Shown piece after piece: positions 9,301 through 18,155 of a stretch of 21,666 bases of DNA. The notes beneath the pieces are model-generated. The model was not told the DNA's origin. It saw nothing but the letters and a program-made list of their open reading frames with translations, and made no database searches. Position 1 is the first letter of the stretch. Every line of letters begins with the position of its first letter. This DNA comes from Botryllus schlosseri (lineage: Eukaryota > Chordata > Ascidiacea > Stolidobranchia > Styelidae): assembly GCA_000444245.1 (NCBI GenBank), contig ATSW01009279.1:1-21666 (forward strand). The letters run 5' to 3'. Made by a program: the position numbers and the translations under genes.

Positions 9301-12300
9301 TAGTCTTCGTAAAACACAAACGGGCCGGCTACTACCCCCATGAACATGAATACGTAGCTGAAGTATTGCAAAAAAGTCGGACGTTGTCTGTAATAAGCAG
9401 TGCTTCATGAAGTGTCAAAATAAATCGCAAACGAATACGTGAATTTCAATAAATTTTCGATCGGCTATATCGCCACAGTGTGGATTATCAATATTGACAA
9501 GTGCAAACGAGACATTGCTGTCGAGGAGATGCTGAAATTACTTTCAGTTCTATCCAGGTTTTCCACATGTTAAAAATAATTTGATTTATCCAGTGTTCGT
9601 TGTTTCAAAAAGTCACATCTCATACAAAACTGACAGCTGTATGATATTATAGGCACGACTCGCTACCAATAGCCTACATCATTGAACAGTGAACACTTTG
9701 CTATCGTATCGTAACAATAACCTTGTTTGTAAAGGACAATAACAAAAGTAAAGGCGCACCTGATCGCATTCTTCTTTTGATCAGCCGACAAATTCTCAGC
9801 ATTGTCCAACGTACCTAAAAATCAGACAGACTTGTAGACTTGTCGGCTGAAATAGCAGTAGAAAATAGTCAAAAGTAACAATGATTGGAACGTCACCGCA
9901 CAGAATCCTTCCTCTTCAGCAGGGGAAAGTCAGCACAACAGAAATTAGCCATGTTGAAAAACACAACTCTACATCTATACCTATCACATTAGAGCTCAAG
10001 TGCACATCAAAATTACTCACAACTAAGACATAGGATTTCGACAGGTTGAATAGACTGCCCATGCCCATAGTACAAAACTTGAACTGCAGCAAATAATATT
10101 ATTTAATTGTAAAATTATTCATCGGAAGCAAATCGCAGTAAGACACTGTAACGAAACTTGAAATATAAATGGGTTGTAATGCAATTATGGCAAAAAGAAT
10201 AGATAATGGATAGGTCCATCACATACACAAAAACATGGTAGTATACACACCACACTTTACACAGTTACAATACAATTTGTATGATGCTACATCAATGCAA
10301 AATTCAGGAGTGTGTGTCGTTACTTGTGCTGTGTTGGCAAAAATTCAACCTACATTTCTATAAGATTCCCCATCCTTCAAATGAAAAAGTGAACGACTAT
10401 GAGCGACAAAGGTAATTATGCATCAAACCAGCGGTTCTCAAAGTGTGGGCCATGGCCAACTGTTGGGCCACAGAGCTATTTTGAAAATTGTAGAATTAGT
10501 GAAAGTTGAGTTATATCTGTTAAGTTATTCGCTCAAAAATATATTCATATTGAATGATACGTTGGCTAAATAAAGCTATTCATCCGACTCTGATGAGACT
10601 TTTTTGTCGTCCCAGCTATGACAGCCTAATTTCGATTATAAAATACCTGGAAGTTAATGCTGAAATAACCAACTATACTCCAGTGGGGTAATATGTCGTG
10701 CGACGTTGAAAAGGGTGTACATTACACTCGGACTGAAGTGTATTTGATGAAGATTTACTGTACTTCGGCAGGTCGTATTAATGTAACATAAAATGCCCAT
10801 TACTGCAATTTATTATCAATTATCAATTTCTTGTGAAAGTATAGGGCCCCGCCGCCACGAACCGTGATGGATTGAGGATTTAGCGCAGCAGTGCAGCACA
10901 TCAAGCTTTGGAATCGTTCTAAAACGTCTACAACATATGTGCGGGTAATTGCAAAAAGACAAGATTTGGATATCTTAGCAGATCACACACAACCCACAAT
11001 ATCAAATCAGGTACAGACAATCAAATGCATAAGCCTAGTTTGGTATAATCATCATGACTAGATTACTTGACAATGCAAGTGGCAACGCATCACGAGATAT
11101 GTACTTCTCCAGTCAATTACCACAAAAAGTCCATCGCAGAGTACCAGAAGCCAGAACATAAATGAATCAGATATTCTCACCGTCTCTGTAGTTGAAAGCG
11201 ACTGATGTTATTCTTTGTGTTAATATCATATTCGGTCTGTGAAATACCAGAAGATCACAAATATATAACGAGCATTCAATGAGTACACATCTATACATCA
11301 CGTTTGAGTCAGATTTTACAATTTCTTAAACAACAGAAATACATTGGAACAAGCCGTCCAACTGGAAATAAGAACTAATTGCAGTGCCAAACACGGAGAT
11401 TTTTAAAAAGGAATCATCTGGTTTGGTATTCAATAAGACTGATTGAAATAGATTTCAAATCAGTGATTCAAAATACTCATCCGTAGACTCAACGTACCTT
11501 GACATACGAAAACAGGACCATAGTTCAGTCTGTCTTACAACCTACTACAATATTAAATAATAAACCAGTTTGAAATTACAGTGTTACCCCAAACCCTAAT
11601 TTGTGCGAAAATAAGACCAAACACTACCACAGAGATGATTCTTCACGTCATCAGTTCCATTTACGACATGATAAAACACTTGAGCAACCATTACGGTACT
11701 CCATAAGGCAAGGACATAGGACTAGATCGTGATAATACTCATTCATTACTCATATGAAATTAAATTAACATAATGCCAGACTATTGACCCAGGTCAAATA
11801 GATTAGTAACGATTGTGTACTTACCCGGTAAAATCTGTGGAATATCTGTGTCCAGATTTGTGAAAATTATACAAGTGATTCAAATGGCAGCTAAATAGAA
11901 ATCCCATTGACAGTAAAAAGGTGATTCTGAAAAAAAATGCAAAAATTAGGCTGATATCCATAACAGATTCTCGCTTTTGCTTCGTTTTTTGCTTATTTCA
12001 ATCAAATTCAGGTAAGACGTATATACAAATCCAATCATCTAGCTGGCTAAAGAATATGCAAAAAAGACCATCAATATTCGTGCTGTTTTAGACATAGTGT
12101 GTGGTAACTGAGTAACAAGTTACTCGGCAAAAGTGTGAAAGAGAAGAACGTACGGTAGTCAAAATGAAAGAACTCACTTATGCGCATATTTCTGATTCAC
12201 ATACTTCAAAACGAGGAAGTTCACCAGTGCATCAGTAAGGGGAATCAGCATTTTCCTGGGTAAGAAGAGTAATAAATGATGTTTCACAGTATATTATCAT

Positions 12301-15300
12301 ACTATCTTGTAAGCAAATCCCTGACTAAAATGTCATGTGAATTGCATTAACGTAAACGTTCTCAATTCGGGAAACCATTTAGCTTGTAGCACATGAAAAT
12401 CACGGTTAATGATGCAAGATTAACATTCTAATACCCATATCTCATATCAATTCGTGATTTCATGATCATCGTAATTATCAGCTTTATAACACAACTCCGA
12501 AATCCTTTACAGAACTTCTAAGTCCAATGTCAGAATTTAGCGATGTGATATTTATTGCATTTTCATAGACTGTGGTGGTAGCATTCTGAAACTTACTAAT
12601 GCTTTTGAAGATTTTTACTTGCTCAATTATGAGACAAAAGACAATCATCAAAATTGGGTAATGGGTATTACAAGGTAAAAAGCATATTCACATCAACAGT
12701 GAAAATATCCCTGTACCATATTAACAATTCAGACATAGTTAATAGTGTTCTAATCAAGTTATGCACAGCACAGATGCTACAAAATCCTTTGCCAGGTCTT
12801 GCCAAATTGGGGGTGGTGTAACCAATTTCTGGGTCATGAAAAGTATAAAATTCAACAGAAAGTAAAGGTATACACTGTAGAGCAGGGTTGGGCAATTATT
12901 TTCCTCCTTGGCGGGCCGAGTGAAACATTTTAGCTATATTCTCCAGCGTATTTTAATTTTATTTCTAAATTACAGTGTGCATGCTGCTCAGTGAATGTGT
13001 TCATGTCAGGTAATGAGAAATTGATGGTTAATTAAAAAATATCAATTTGCTGTCATGATTCGAAACAATGTTAAACATGATACACTTTTAACTCTCTTCA
13101 AACCTCTATTCATGTTCTAATATTAAGACTCTAGAACAGTGGTTCTCAAACTTTTTCAGGCACGACTCCCTTTATGATAGTGAACAATTTCGCGCCCCCT
13201 TATCATGATATCACAAAATACTAAAAATTGCAACCAGAATGCTAGCAATCCCAACGGATAGTTTGATGGCGCGGAAGTTTATGGCTGTCGATTAGTGAAT
13301 TCTGAAATATCAAAGTCGCACAATACACAGAGCAATAACGAGCTTTCTGTAAACTAATTTCCTGTTGAGTTGATACGCAGCCTATGGTTTTCGTCATTAA
13401 ACAAGCAAGTTTTATGTTATGAATTTCAAGCAACCTTTCGCGGGCCGCACAGAATGGCTTCGCGGGTCGCACTTTGCCCAGGTCTGGTGTATAGTATATT
13501 ATACGGATCATATTATGAAACTTTGTTCCCATGCACTTGTATGTAAGTATAAAAAACGAAACAAAGCTAGGACAGAATGTTTCCAGGGGAACTGGTGTAA
13601 AACAAGGAAATTTTAGGTTGGTNAATCCTGAACAACCCTACTGTACGCATTTTTATTATCTGGCCCGCTTGTGATAACGGTTGCGTTTTGCATATCCTGC
13701 TATGATAGCCAACCATGGAATTTCAACAGGTAATCTAATAATCTAATAATTGCTTTAGCTGGTTAAGGATCATCTAACGACACAGGTATTTAGTGTACTG
13801 CTGATGCTGGTGAACCAGCGGTAGAGGCAGATACCAATTTGCAAGGAGAAAAATATGGCTGGAAGTTGAAATTAACAGTTCGTACCCAGGATAATTGTCA
13901 ATGTAACAAGTCTGTGGAGAGTGGAGTATTTTTTTTCATTCCGACCTGTATTACATGATTCATGAAGGGTTGTGAACAATTTTAGCAGAATAAAAGGGGT
14001 CGTCAGCAAAAAATTAGGGAACCTCTGTCCTAGATGACCGAAACATTAATCAACACATACTACATCTGCACTAGTTTTGATTCCATAGATAGGCTCTAAC
14101 AAAGATCTGCAATACTAGTTAATCGAGTTATGGCAGTTTAAGCGTNATATNGGNTGTTCGTTGATAAATCTAAGCAAAATAACTGTGGTTACTGGTTAGA
14201 TTGATCCATAATCGAGGAAATGGATATTTATTTTGTAGTAGTGAAATGATATCGTAAATATCTATTGCTTAAAGGACAGAATTTGGCAAGATCTTGAATA
14301 GGAATGGTTTAAGACCCTTTTAGATGACAAGGTCAGTTGGGTACAGAACTTGAGAGTCAGCAAACTCTTTCATAATAGATAATAACACAAACAAAGCGCG
14401 TTTAGGCAGTCAACGTGATGAAAGGGAAAATAGGCATGCTTAATAAGCATGCTGTGTCACTGTCAAAAATATGACAATGAAAATAAATATTCTATACCAG
14501 CAATATTTTGGTGGGCAAATAGGCTGCTCATAACAGAAAGATAAAATATTCATTACCATCCCCAAGAAAAGAACAACAACCATATTCCAAAACATCCCGA
14601 GAAAAGCAATCTGATCTCTGTAGATGTCGTCTTTGGATTCAATTTGTACCGGAACACAAAAGACGCAAAATATGACATCAAGATGCAGGTCACAAAAGAT
14701 ATCTAAAAATAAAGGGTGAAGTATAACACACTCGTCAAGTTCCTATCAAGAATGTATGACATTGAGATGGTCTTAGATTGCTGATTCAAGATAATCCCTT
14801 CAATAATGAGAGAGGGATATTTAGTCTTTGGACATGAACATTATTACTACATATAATTCCCATTAGACAAATATCTGAGTTTTGCAATGAAGGCCTCCTC
14901 TGCTGCAGCATAGTTCAACTTTGTTGACGACGATGACCAGAATAAAATGACTCGCATAAATGCATGGNAATGGTGATACTGGACATGTGAATCCCTGTAT
15001 TTGGTCTTTCATATCAGTATCAGAATTAACAGGACTGCGTAGTCTTGTTTCAAATTCTCAGATTTCCACTTCAATGCGTGTGTGGTACTGTACTCGTACT
15101 GTAGCGCACTTAGTCTTGCACCACGGTTTCAGTCAATCTAAAACTCATTGCAGTGTCGAAATTCAAGAGATCAGAGGTCTAATACTTCTACACATTCCAG
15201 TCTTGTATTAAACCAGGGGTGGCCAACCCGTGAGAAGGTTTTGAGAGGCCCGCGAGGTGATTTTCAAAATTAATTATAAAAAATGGATTGCCCAGATTGT

Positions 15301-16114
15301 GAACTTGAAAGGCCAACCAAAAATTTGATTAGTCTGTCCGCACAACTGGAGATGTTGATGACTAAAATATCAGTTCGAACGCGTTAGCAGATCCATGGGC
15401 CAGTCACATTTTTGGTAGATCTTCGTATATCACAATAAAGTAGAATATCTTGCAGTAGATGTATATCAAGCAAAAAAATTTTAATGCTTCGTGTAATATG
15501 TTCCAACTCAATGAAAACAAAAACGCACGCCTATGTACCAGATTGAGTGTAACTATATTCACAATTAACAGAGAAAGTGTAGTCCAACATGCAACCTTGC
15601 GTTTTTGGCTTTTTGCGCTCGCATAAAGACCGCCGACAATGAAACCTAGGCATAAAATGGTTGACGCACGTTGGCCGAAGATTTCGATATGATGTCCAGA
15701 TGCCGAATGGTTCTGTCCTTGCAAACTGAGCCCAGTGATTAACAGCAGATCCGCAATGTACTCAAGTAACAATATTATTGACCTATAAACTTAGAACATT
15801 TTCGGGCTTCGCGCGGCTAGTTGCCCGCGCAATGTTTCGTTAATTGCATGTGGCTCTTAGGCTGAAAAGATTGGCCATCACTGTATTAAATTGCTGATCG
15901 CTGTACCTTTTCCGGAAGTACACAAAGAGATGCTTAAGCGTCTCATTGTGTATACACTGTATTAATTACACTATGATACAACACTAACAAACAGTATATT
16001 TCCACAACAAGTTAACAACAGCAATATGTACTAGTTACTGGTTACCTGCTCTGTGCCAAGACCAGTAGCTGCACTCATATTGGCAATGCCATGAGATATG
16101 TAGGTATGTCCCAT
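6253..16114 (-). CDS. MBOAT1/2-like lysophospholipid acyltransferase, 15 readable coding exons (spliced gene)
   Basis: Membrane-bound O-acyltransferase that, by family knowledge, moves acyl chains from acyl-CoA onto lysophospholipids (Lands-cycle remodelling) in the ER membrane. Exons in order: 16114-16046, 14702-14557, 12255-12178, 11926-11825, 11236-11181, 9814-9760, 9387-9261, 9195-9160, 8722-8632, 8192-8091, 7072-6969, 6903-6839, 6776-6641, 6580-6429, 6368-6253. Every junction has GT/AG and all phases agree, giving 1435 nt or about 478 residues; human MBOAT2 is about 520. Conserved blocks seen: ITSVAFNYRDG (about 141-151), FMGVVAGP, AAGLGFNGYDENGKPKWNL, DNWN with Asn335, AAWHGFFPGYY with His367, and YEVITW. 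The GYDENG block points to MBOAT1/2 rather than LPCAT3 or MBOAT7. The last four introns are 60-65 bp; upstream introns are larger and hold hAT elements. The start is the first ATG after an in-frame TAA and has a good context (AACATGG). The C-terminus is not settled. Confidence 0.93.
6429..6580 (-). CDS. MBOAT1/2-like gene, exon 14
   Basis: It encodes about residues 390-439: a basic loop, then YEVITWFATHLAIAYVVIPF, matching YDVITWIVTQVAISYTVVPF of MBOAT2, and FRFY before the next junction. The acceptor is TTTCTCAG, the donor is AA|GTAACT, and it leaves in phase 2. Confidence 0.96.
6641..6776 (-). CDS. MBOAT1/2-like gene, exon 13 (catalytic His block)
   Basis: It encodes about residues 345-389. 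VCYDR follows the DNWN exon, as in MBOAT2 (VCYER), and LLSAAWHGFFPGYY carries the invariant histidine (His367) in a membrane setting. The acceptor is ATTCGCAG, the donor is AAG|GTGCGC, and it leaves in phase 0. The flanking introns are 62 and 60 bp. Confidence 0.97.
6839..6903 (-). CDS. MBOAT1/2-like gene, exon 12 (DNWN active-site block)
   Basis: It encodes about residues 323-343 (TATSAKVYIDNWNIMTGQWL). Asn335 of DNWN is the conserved polar active-site residue of the family. The acceptor is TTTTTCAAG, the donor is GG|GTAGCA, and it leaves in phase 2. Confidence 0.95.
6969..7072 (-). CDS. MBOAT1/2-like gene, exon 11 (GYDENG block)
   Basis: It encodes about residues 289-322: the NAAGLGFNGYDENG stretch, then PKWNLVSN. 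This is the diagnostic MBOAT1/2 region (NAAGFGFRGYDENG in human). The acceptor is TTTCCAG, the donor GAA|GTAAGA is very strong, and it leaves in phase 0. Confidence 0.97.
8091..8192 (-). CDS. MBOAT1/2-like gene, exon 10
   Basis: It encodes about residues 254-287. The segment LIFMYVSLLICRSKYYIAW matches IIYLYISLLAARPKYYFAW of MBOAT2. The acceptor is TTTTACAG, the donor is G|GTAAGT, and it enters and leaves in phase 1, forming Ala288 with the next exon. Confidence 0.95.
8632..8722 (-). CDS. MBOAT1/2-like gene, exon 9
   Basis: It encodes about residues 224-253, a membrane helix (CRKFFVGIFMAGVFVYG) and a short loop. It sits where the VQKLLVCGLSLLFH helix lies in MBOAT2. The acceptor is GGTGTAG, the donor is G|GTGAGT, and it leaves in phase 1. 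Confidence 0.88.
9160..9195 (-). CDS. MBOAT1/2-like gene, exon 8 (12-codon microexon)
   Basis: This 36-nt exon encodes NGKSPFSDPPYL, part of the polar linker that is longer in vertebrate MBOAT2. The acceptor is TTTTTCAG and the donor is TTG|GTGAGT, both strong. It is in phase 0 on both sides, so it could be skipped without breaking the frame. Confidence 0.82.
9261..9387 (-). CDS. MBOAT1/2-like gene, exon 7
   Basis: It encodes about residues 170-211. The QYFSYVFMFMGVVAGP block is the strongest local match to the EYLSYNCNFMGILAGP stretch of MBOAT2, followed by YEDYMSFVEGR (YKDYITFIEGR in human). The acceptor is ATTACAG, the donor is CAG|GTAATT, and it leaves in phase 0. Confidence 0.96.
9760..9814 (-). 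CDS. MBOAT1/2-like gene, exon 6
   Basis: It encodes about residues 152-168 (TLDNAENLSADQKKNAI), the polar loop between the IHDG-type block and the next helix. It matches the ELTSSQRDLAVRR loop of MBOAT2 in place and character. The acceptor is TTTTTAG; the donor, AG|GTGCGC, is somewhat weak but completes Arg169 with the next exon. Confidence 0.88.
10429..10490 (+). mobile_element. Single hAT-like terminus in an intron of the MBOAT gene
   Basis: From 10429 the sequence reads CAGCGGTTCTCAAAGTGTGG, followed by GCC/GGCC-rich DNA, the usual left end of short hAT elements. I could not find an opposite end or a repeat of the flanking ATCAAAC within the following 700 bp. It is a decayed or truncated copy between exons 5 and 6. 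Confidence 0.55.
11181..11236 (-). CDS. MBOAT1/2-like gene, exon 5
   Basis: It encodes PNMILTQRITSVAFNYRDG (about 133-151), the counterpart of the family block that reads PMMIITQKITSLACEIHDG in human MBOAT2. The acceptor is TTTCACAG, the donor is G|GTGAGA, and it leaves in phase 1. Confidence 0.95.
11825..11926 (-). CDS. MBOAT1/2-like gene, exon 4
   Basis: It encodes about residues 99-132, including a membrane helix (ITFLLSMGFLFSCHL) followed by a loop ending YSTDFTG. This matches the FALGYLTVCQ ... YSADFSG stretch of MBOAT2. A long pyrimidine tract precedes the acceptor, the donor is GG|GTAAGT, and the phase is 2 on both sides. Confidence 0.92.
12178..12255 (-). CDS. MBOAT1/2-like gene, exon 3
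   Basis: It encodes about residues 73-97 (KMLIPLTDALVNFLVLKY...), a hydrophobic stretch that follows FSWGW as in the family. The acceptor is CTTACCCAG, the donor is AA|GTGAGT, and it is entered and left in phase 2, which agrees with both neighbours. Confidence 0.85.
12883..13486. mobile_element. Probable hAT-like element C (604 bp), possibly a mosaic
   Basis: The left end is CAGGGTTGGGCAATTATTTT, then GGCGGGCCGAG. The right end in reverse complement is CAGACCTGGGCAAAGTGCG, then GCGGCCCGCG. Flanks CTGTAGAG (12875-12882) and GTGTATAG (13487-13494) agree at 6 of 8 positions. Its right half overlaps the pair 13137-14027, which simple nesting cannot explain. Confidence 0.6.
13137..14027. mobile_element. 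Probable hAT-like element D (891 bp), interleaved with element C
   Basis: The left end CAGTGGTTCTCAAACTTTTT is followed by ACTCCCTTTATG and GAACAATTT. The right end in reverse complement is CAGAGGTTCCCTAATTTTTT, followed by GACCCCTTTTAT and AAATTGTTC. The similarity extends about 60 bp inward, so the pair is convincing. Flanks CTCTAGAA and TCCTAGAT agree at only 5 of 8 positions. It lies in the intron between exons 2 and 3 of the MBOAT gene. Confidence 0.65.
14557..14702 (-). CDS. MBOAT1/2-like gene, exon 2
   Basis: It encodes residues 24-72, the first membrane region (ISFVTCILMSYFASFVFR, then a hydrophobic run ending in FFSWGW). It corresponds to the VNFVVCQLFALLAAIWFR and FCFGW blocks of vertebrate MBOAT2. 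The acceptor is TTTTTAG, the donor is TG|GTAATG, and it enters in phase 0 and leaves in phase 2, completing Trp72 with the next exon. Confidence 0.9.
15214..15883. mobile_element. Non-autonomous hAT-like element (670 bp) in MBOAT intron 1
   Basis: The left end is CAGGGGTGGCCAACCCGTGA, then GGCCCGCGAGG. The right end in reverse complement is CAGTGATGGCCAATCTTTTC. Flanks TATTAAAC (15206-15213) and TATTAAAT (15884-15891) differ at one of 8 positions. A 122-codon hydrophobic minus-strand frame (15772-15404) fills much of the interior, but no transposase motif is seen. Confidence 0.85.
16046..16114 (-). CDS. MBOAT1/2-like gene, exon 1 (start codon)
   Basis: It encodes residues 1-23 and ends in phase 0 at CAG|GTAACC. 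The segment SAATGLGTEQ lines up with the short soluble stretch before the first membrane segment of MBOAT1/2. The ATG at 16114 is preceded by AAC and followed by G. An in-frame TAA lies upstream with no ATG between, so this is the natural start; the inner Met at residue 13 is an alternative. Any 5' non-coding exon is not visible. Confidence 0.78.
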
Positions 16115-16400
16115 GTTACAGGCCTGTACTGCACGCCGGCACGGTAGTTGAAAGGCTTAGAAGGGCAATGGTAGTTTCAGCTTTCGAGTTTGCAGTAAGC
16201 AACTAAATGCTGTGTACAAAACAACCGGTTAATAGTATCAGATAATACATGCCAAGTCCGCTATCAGCTTTAATTGGTACACTGCTACCACCCCTAAATT
16301 TACAAAAGGTCGATACACACACCGCCCAGAATAAGCAAACATCCCGTTTCGCGGCAACACAAAGTCTGTCAGGCGCGACCGAACGCCCAATGCGGAGATG
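16115..16400. promoter_or_regulatory. Upstream flank of the MBOAT-like gene (possible 5'UTR/promoter side)
   Basis: This lies directly upstream of the start codon on the minus strand. An in-frame TAA shows the coding frame does not extend here. A TACAG just before the start (about 16121-16125) could be a cis or trans splice acceptor. I see no reliable TATA box. The region from about 16290 to 16400 is more G+C-rich, with CG dinucleotides. Confidence 0.3.
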
Positions 16401-16530
16401 AGCATGGATTGGGATTAGGATTTGAAAAAACAGGATTTGTGAATTTTTGTCGGATTTGGATTGGATTNGGATTGGAGATTTTTTTCTGAACGGATTAGGA
16501 TTTGGATTGGATTNGCCGATTTTCTGGGAG
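16401..16530. repeat. GGATT repeat array, left block
   Basis: At least ten copies of GGATT, GGATTT or GGATTAGG lie between about 16413 and 16515, all on the plus strand, some with N. Together with the block at 16862-16970 it probably forms one transposon split by a retroposon tail. Confidence 0.6.
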
Positions 16531-16561
16531 ATTGATATGTCGTGTGGCGAATGGTGACAAA

Positions 16562-16765
16562 CTTTATTCAGATCAGTTATTAATNTACTTATGGTATACT
16601 ACACTATGGTACACTCGCTGCCAATGAACATGAGAGGTGCAGCCCTATATGGGGGTGGCGACTGAATCTAAGACCTTACGGTCCCCCTTCGTCTCCCAAT
16701 CCATACCAATTTACATGTTGTGTTTGTTGGTGAGATGAATAAAAGCATACTGACTGACTGATATG
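16562..16765 (+). mobile_element. Non-LTR retroposon 3' tail ending in a tandem ACTG run
   Basis: A G+C-richer segment (about 16610-16700) leads into GTTGGTGAGATGAATAAAAG and ends in CTGACTGACTG at 16752-16762. A 3' end made of AATAAA-like sequence plus a short tandem is typical of LINE/SINE 3' termini. It sits between the two GGATT blocks. No tRNA boxes and no target duplication could be fixed. Confidence 0.5.
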
Positions 16766-16861
16766 TTAAGTTATCCTAAATCAAGAGAAGTGTTGGTTGT
16801 GAAAGAATAATTTCCAATTCCTGCATTGCATAAATTAGCATTTTTTCTGAATTTCAAGTTA

Positions 16862-16975
16862 CAATCGGATTAGGATTGGTCACGGATTTGAATATAAAAA
16901 AGTTCTGGATTACGATTTGGATTAGGATTTAAAGCTTCGGAGTTGGATTGAATTAAGACAAATCCGATATCACTG
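16862..16975. repeat. GGATT repeat array, right block with CAGTGATATCGGATT end
   Basis: GGATT copies lie on the plus strand between about 16867 and 16945, then AATCCGATATCACTG at about 16960-16974, which in reverse complement reads CAGTGATATCGGATT, a hAT-like terminus. The opposite end near 16400 is not clear. Confidence 0.55.
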
Positions 16976-17079
16976 ATTGGAAGCCAAAATCGGTGACCAC
17001 GTGAATCATAAACGCATATTCAGGCGTCATTACAACCATTAGTTTACAAATTATGGTGCGGTGAAGTCAAAACTTTGCA

Positions 17080-17082
<3 letters not shown>

Positions 17083-17111
<29 letters not shown>
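17083..17111. repeat. (GA)n microsatellite
   Basis: An uninterrupted run of about 14 GA dinucleotides. It lies on the tail side of the minus-strand SINE head at 17287-17372 and may be the SINE's 3' simple repeat, though about 170 bp separate them. Confidence 0.9.
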
Positions 17112-17114
<3 letters not shown>

Positions 17115-17286
17115 GATATGATATTATTTTCGCCTGCACCATTGAGATGCTTTGATGACGGAGATGCAATACGACCGCAAGGTAATCCTTAGCCTGCACC
17201 CCCGTTTTCCTCATCCATGCTCTCCGTGGATGCTGAGCGCCTGGCAGTACAGCTGCGGCCTTCGGATACTAGTTTTCGAGTCTTTT

Positions 17287-17372
17287 GGTCTGTCTGACCC
17301 GGCCTGGAATCGAACCCACGACCTTCCGATCGAGAAGCCGCACGCATCACCATTACACCACCTCGTTAGTGC
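17287..17372 (-). mobile_element. tRNA-derived SINE head, second copy
   Basis: On the minus strand, an A-box-like stretch (GGTGTAATGGTGATGCG, about 17361-17345) is followed by the B box GGTTCGATTCC (17316-17306). It is roughly 80% alike to the head at 2255-2344 over about 78 bp, so both belong to one SINE family. The body probably continues towards 17150. No target duplication was found. Confidence 0.65.
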
Positions 17373-17420
17373 CACCATGCATCCTCTTACAGGAGGATTT
17401 GTCCTCTTTTTTCACTAAAT

Positions 17421-17547
17421 TGAAATTATCCTCGGACGAAGCCTCGGTGTCCCCTTTTTTTGAATATTCGTTTCGGTTTATTACAATGAAAGATAGGAAG
17501 GTGTCCAAACGACTTGATGTAGACTTTGAAGTCAGACACCCACATTG
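17421..17547 (-). mobile_element. Retroposon 3' region, minus orientation (arm of an inverted pair)
   Basis: 17483-17516 is nearly identical, in reverse complement, to 19268-19302 (about 33 of 35 positions with one gap). On the minus strand it runs into ATTGTAATAAACCG and an A-run at about 17461, like a retroposon 3' end. The hAT element 17556-19209 is inserted between the two arms. Confidence 0.5.
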
Positions 17548-17979
17548 GCCTAGGGCAGTGGTTCTCAACCTTTTTGGCTTCGCGGACCCCTTTTGACCGT
17601 CACGGACCCTCGCGGACCCCCTCAAGTTTTAGTTCAATTTTAGCTCTATTATGGTGCAACCTTCATCTGTCTTGTGCAAATATGAACTGTAGACTTGTGA
17701 TACACAGCAAAATAATGATTTATGTATTGTATGTATTTATGTAGAAATTGGTAGACTTTTATCATATCAAAGCTAATTTTGCTGCTGTATTTCTTGAAAA
17801 TCTGCGTCTTCGTTTTGATATGAGCGAGGAGTGCGGAAAATCATTTCCGCAAAGATCGATGGAGGCTAATGCAATATTAACGCATAACGCTTCCGACGAT
17901 ACTTTTGGTGTGATCGCAACATTCATGGCACCAAAATGAAGAAACACATATTTTATGAACATGTCCAGCATCTATAGCG

Positions 17980-18055
17980 CAGGGACGGGAAACACACGGA
18001 CCGCGGGCCGGATTCGGCCCGCAACGGCATTTTGATCGGCCCGCAGAGAGTTTCT
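17980..18055 (+). mobile_element. Single hAT-like terminus with GC-rich hairpin
   Basis: It starts CAGGGACGGGAAACACACGG, then a perfect 8-bp hairpin, GCGGGCCG-gatt-CGGCCCGC (18003-18022), and CGGCCCGCAGAG. This is a common layout of short hAT ends. No partner end or repeated flank was found before 19209. Confidence 0.5.
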
Positions 18056-18155
18056 ACCGTCAAAGTGAAATCCTAATTTACAAATTTTATGCTCCAAAGA
18101 ATGGATCCAAGTTTTCTAACCAGAAAAATACTGTCATGAAACGACTTGTTCTGTT

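Noticed and set aside
14434-14452. Palindrome GCATGCTTAATAAGCATGC
   Set aside because: Short and intronic, within the range expected by chance in A+T-rich DNA, and no partner structure was seen.
15404-15772. 122-codon minus-strand hydrophobic frame as a gene
   Set aside because: It lies entirely within a TIR-bounded hAT-like element and in an intron of the MBOAT gene, with no recognisable domain.
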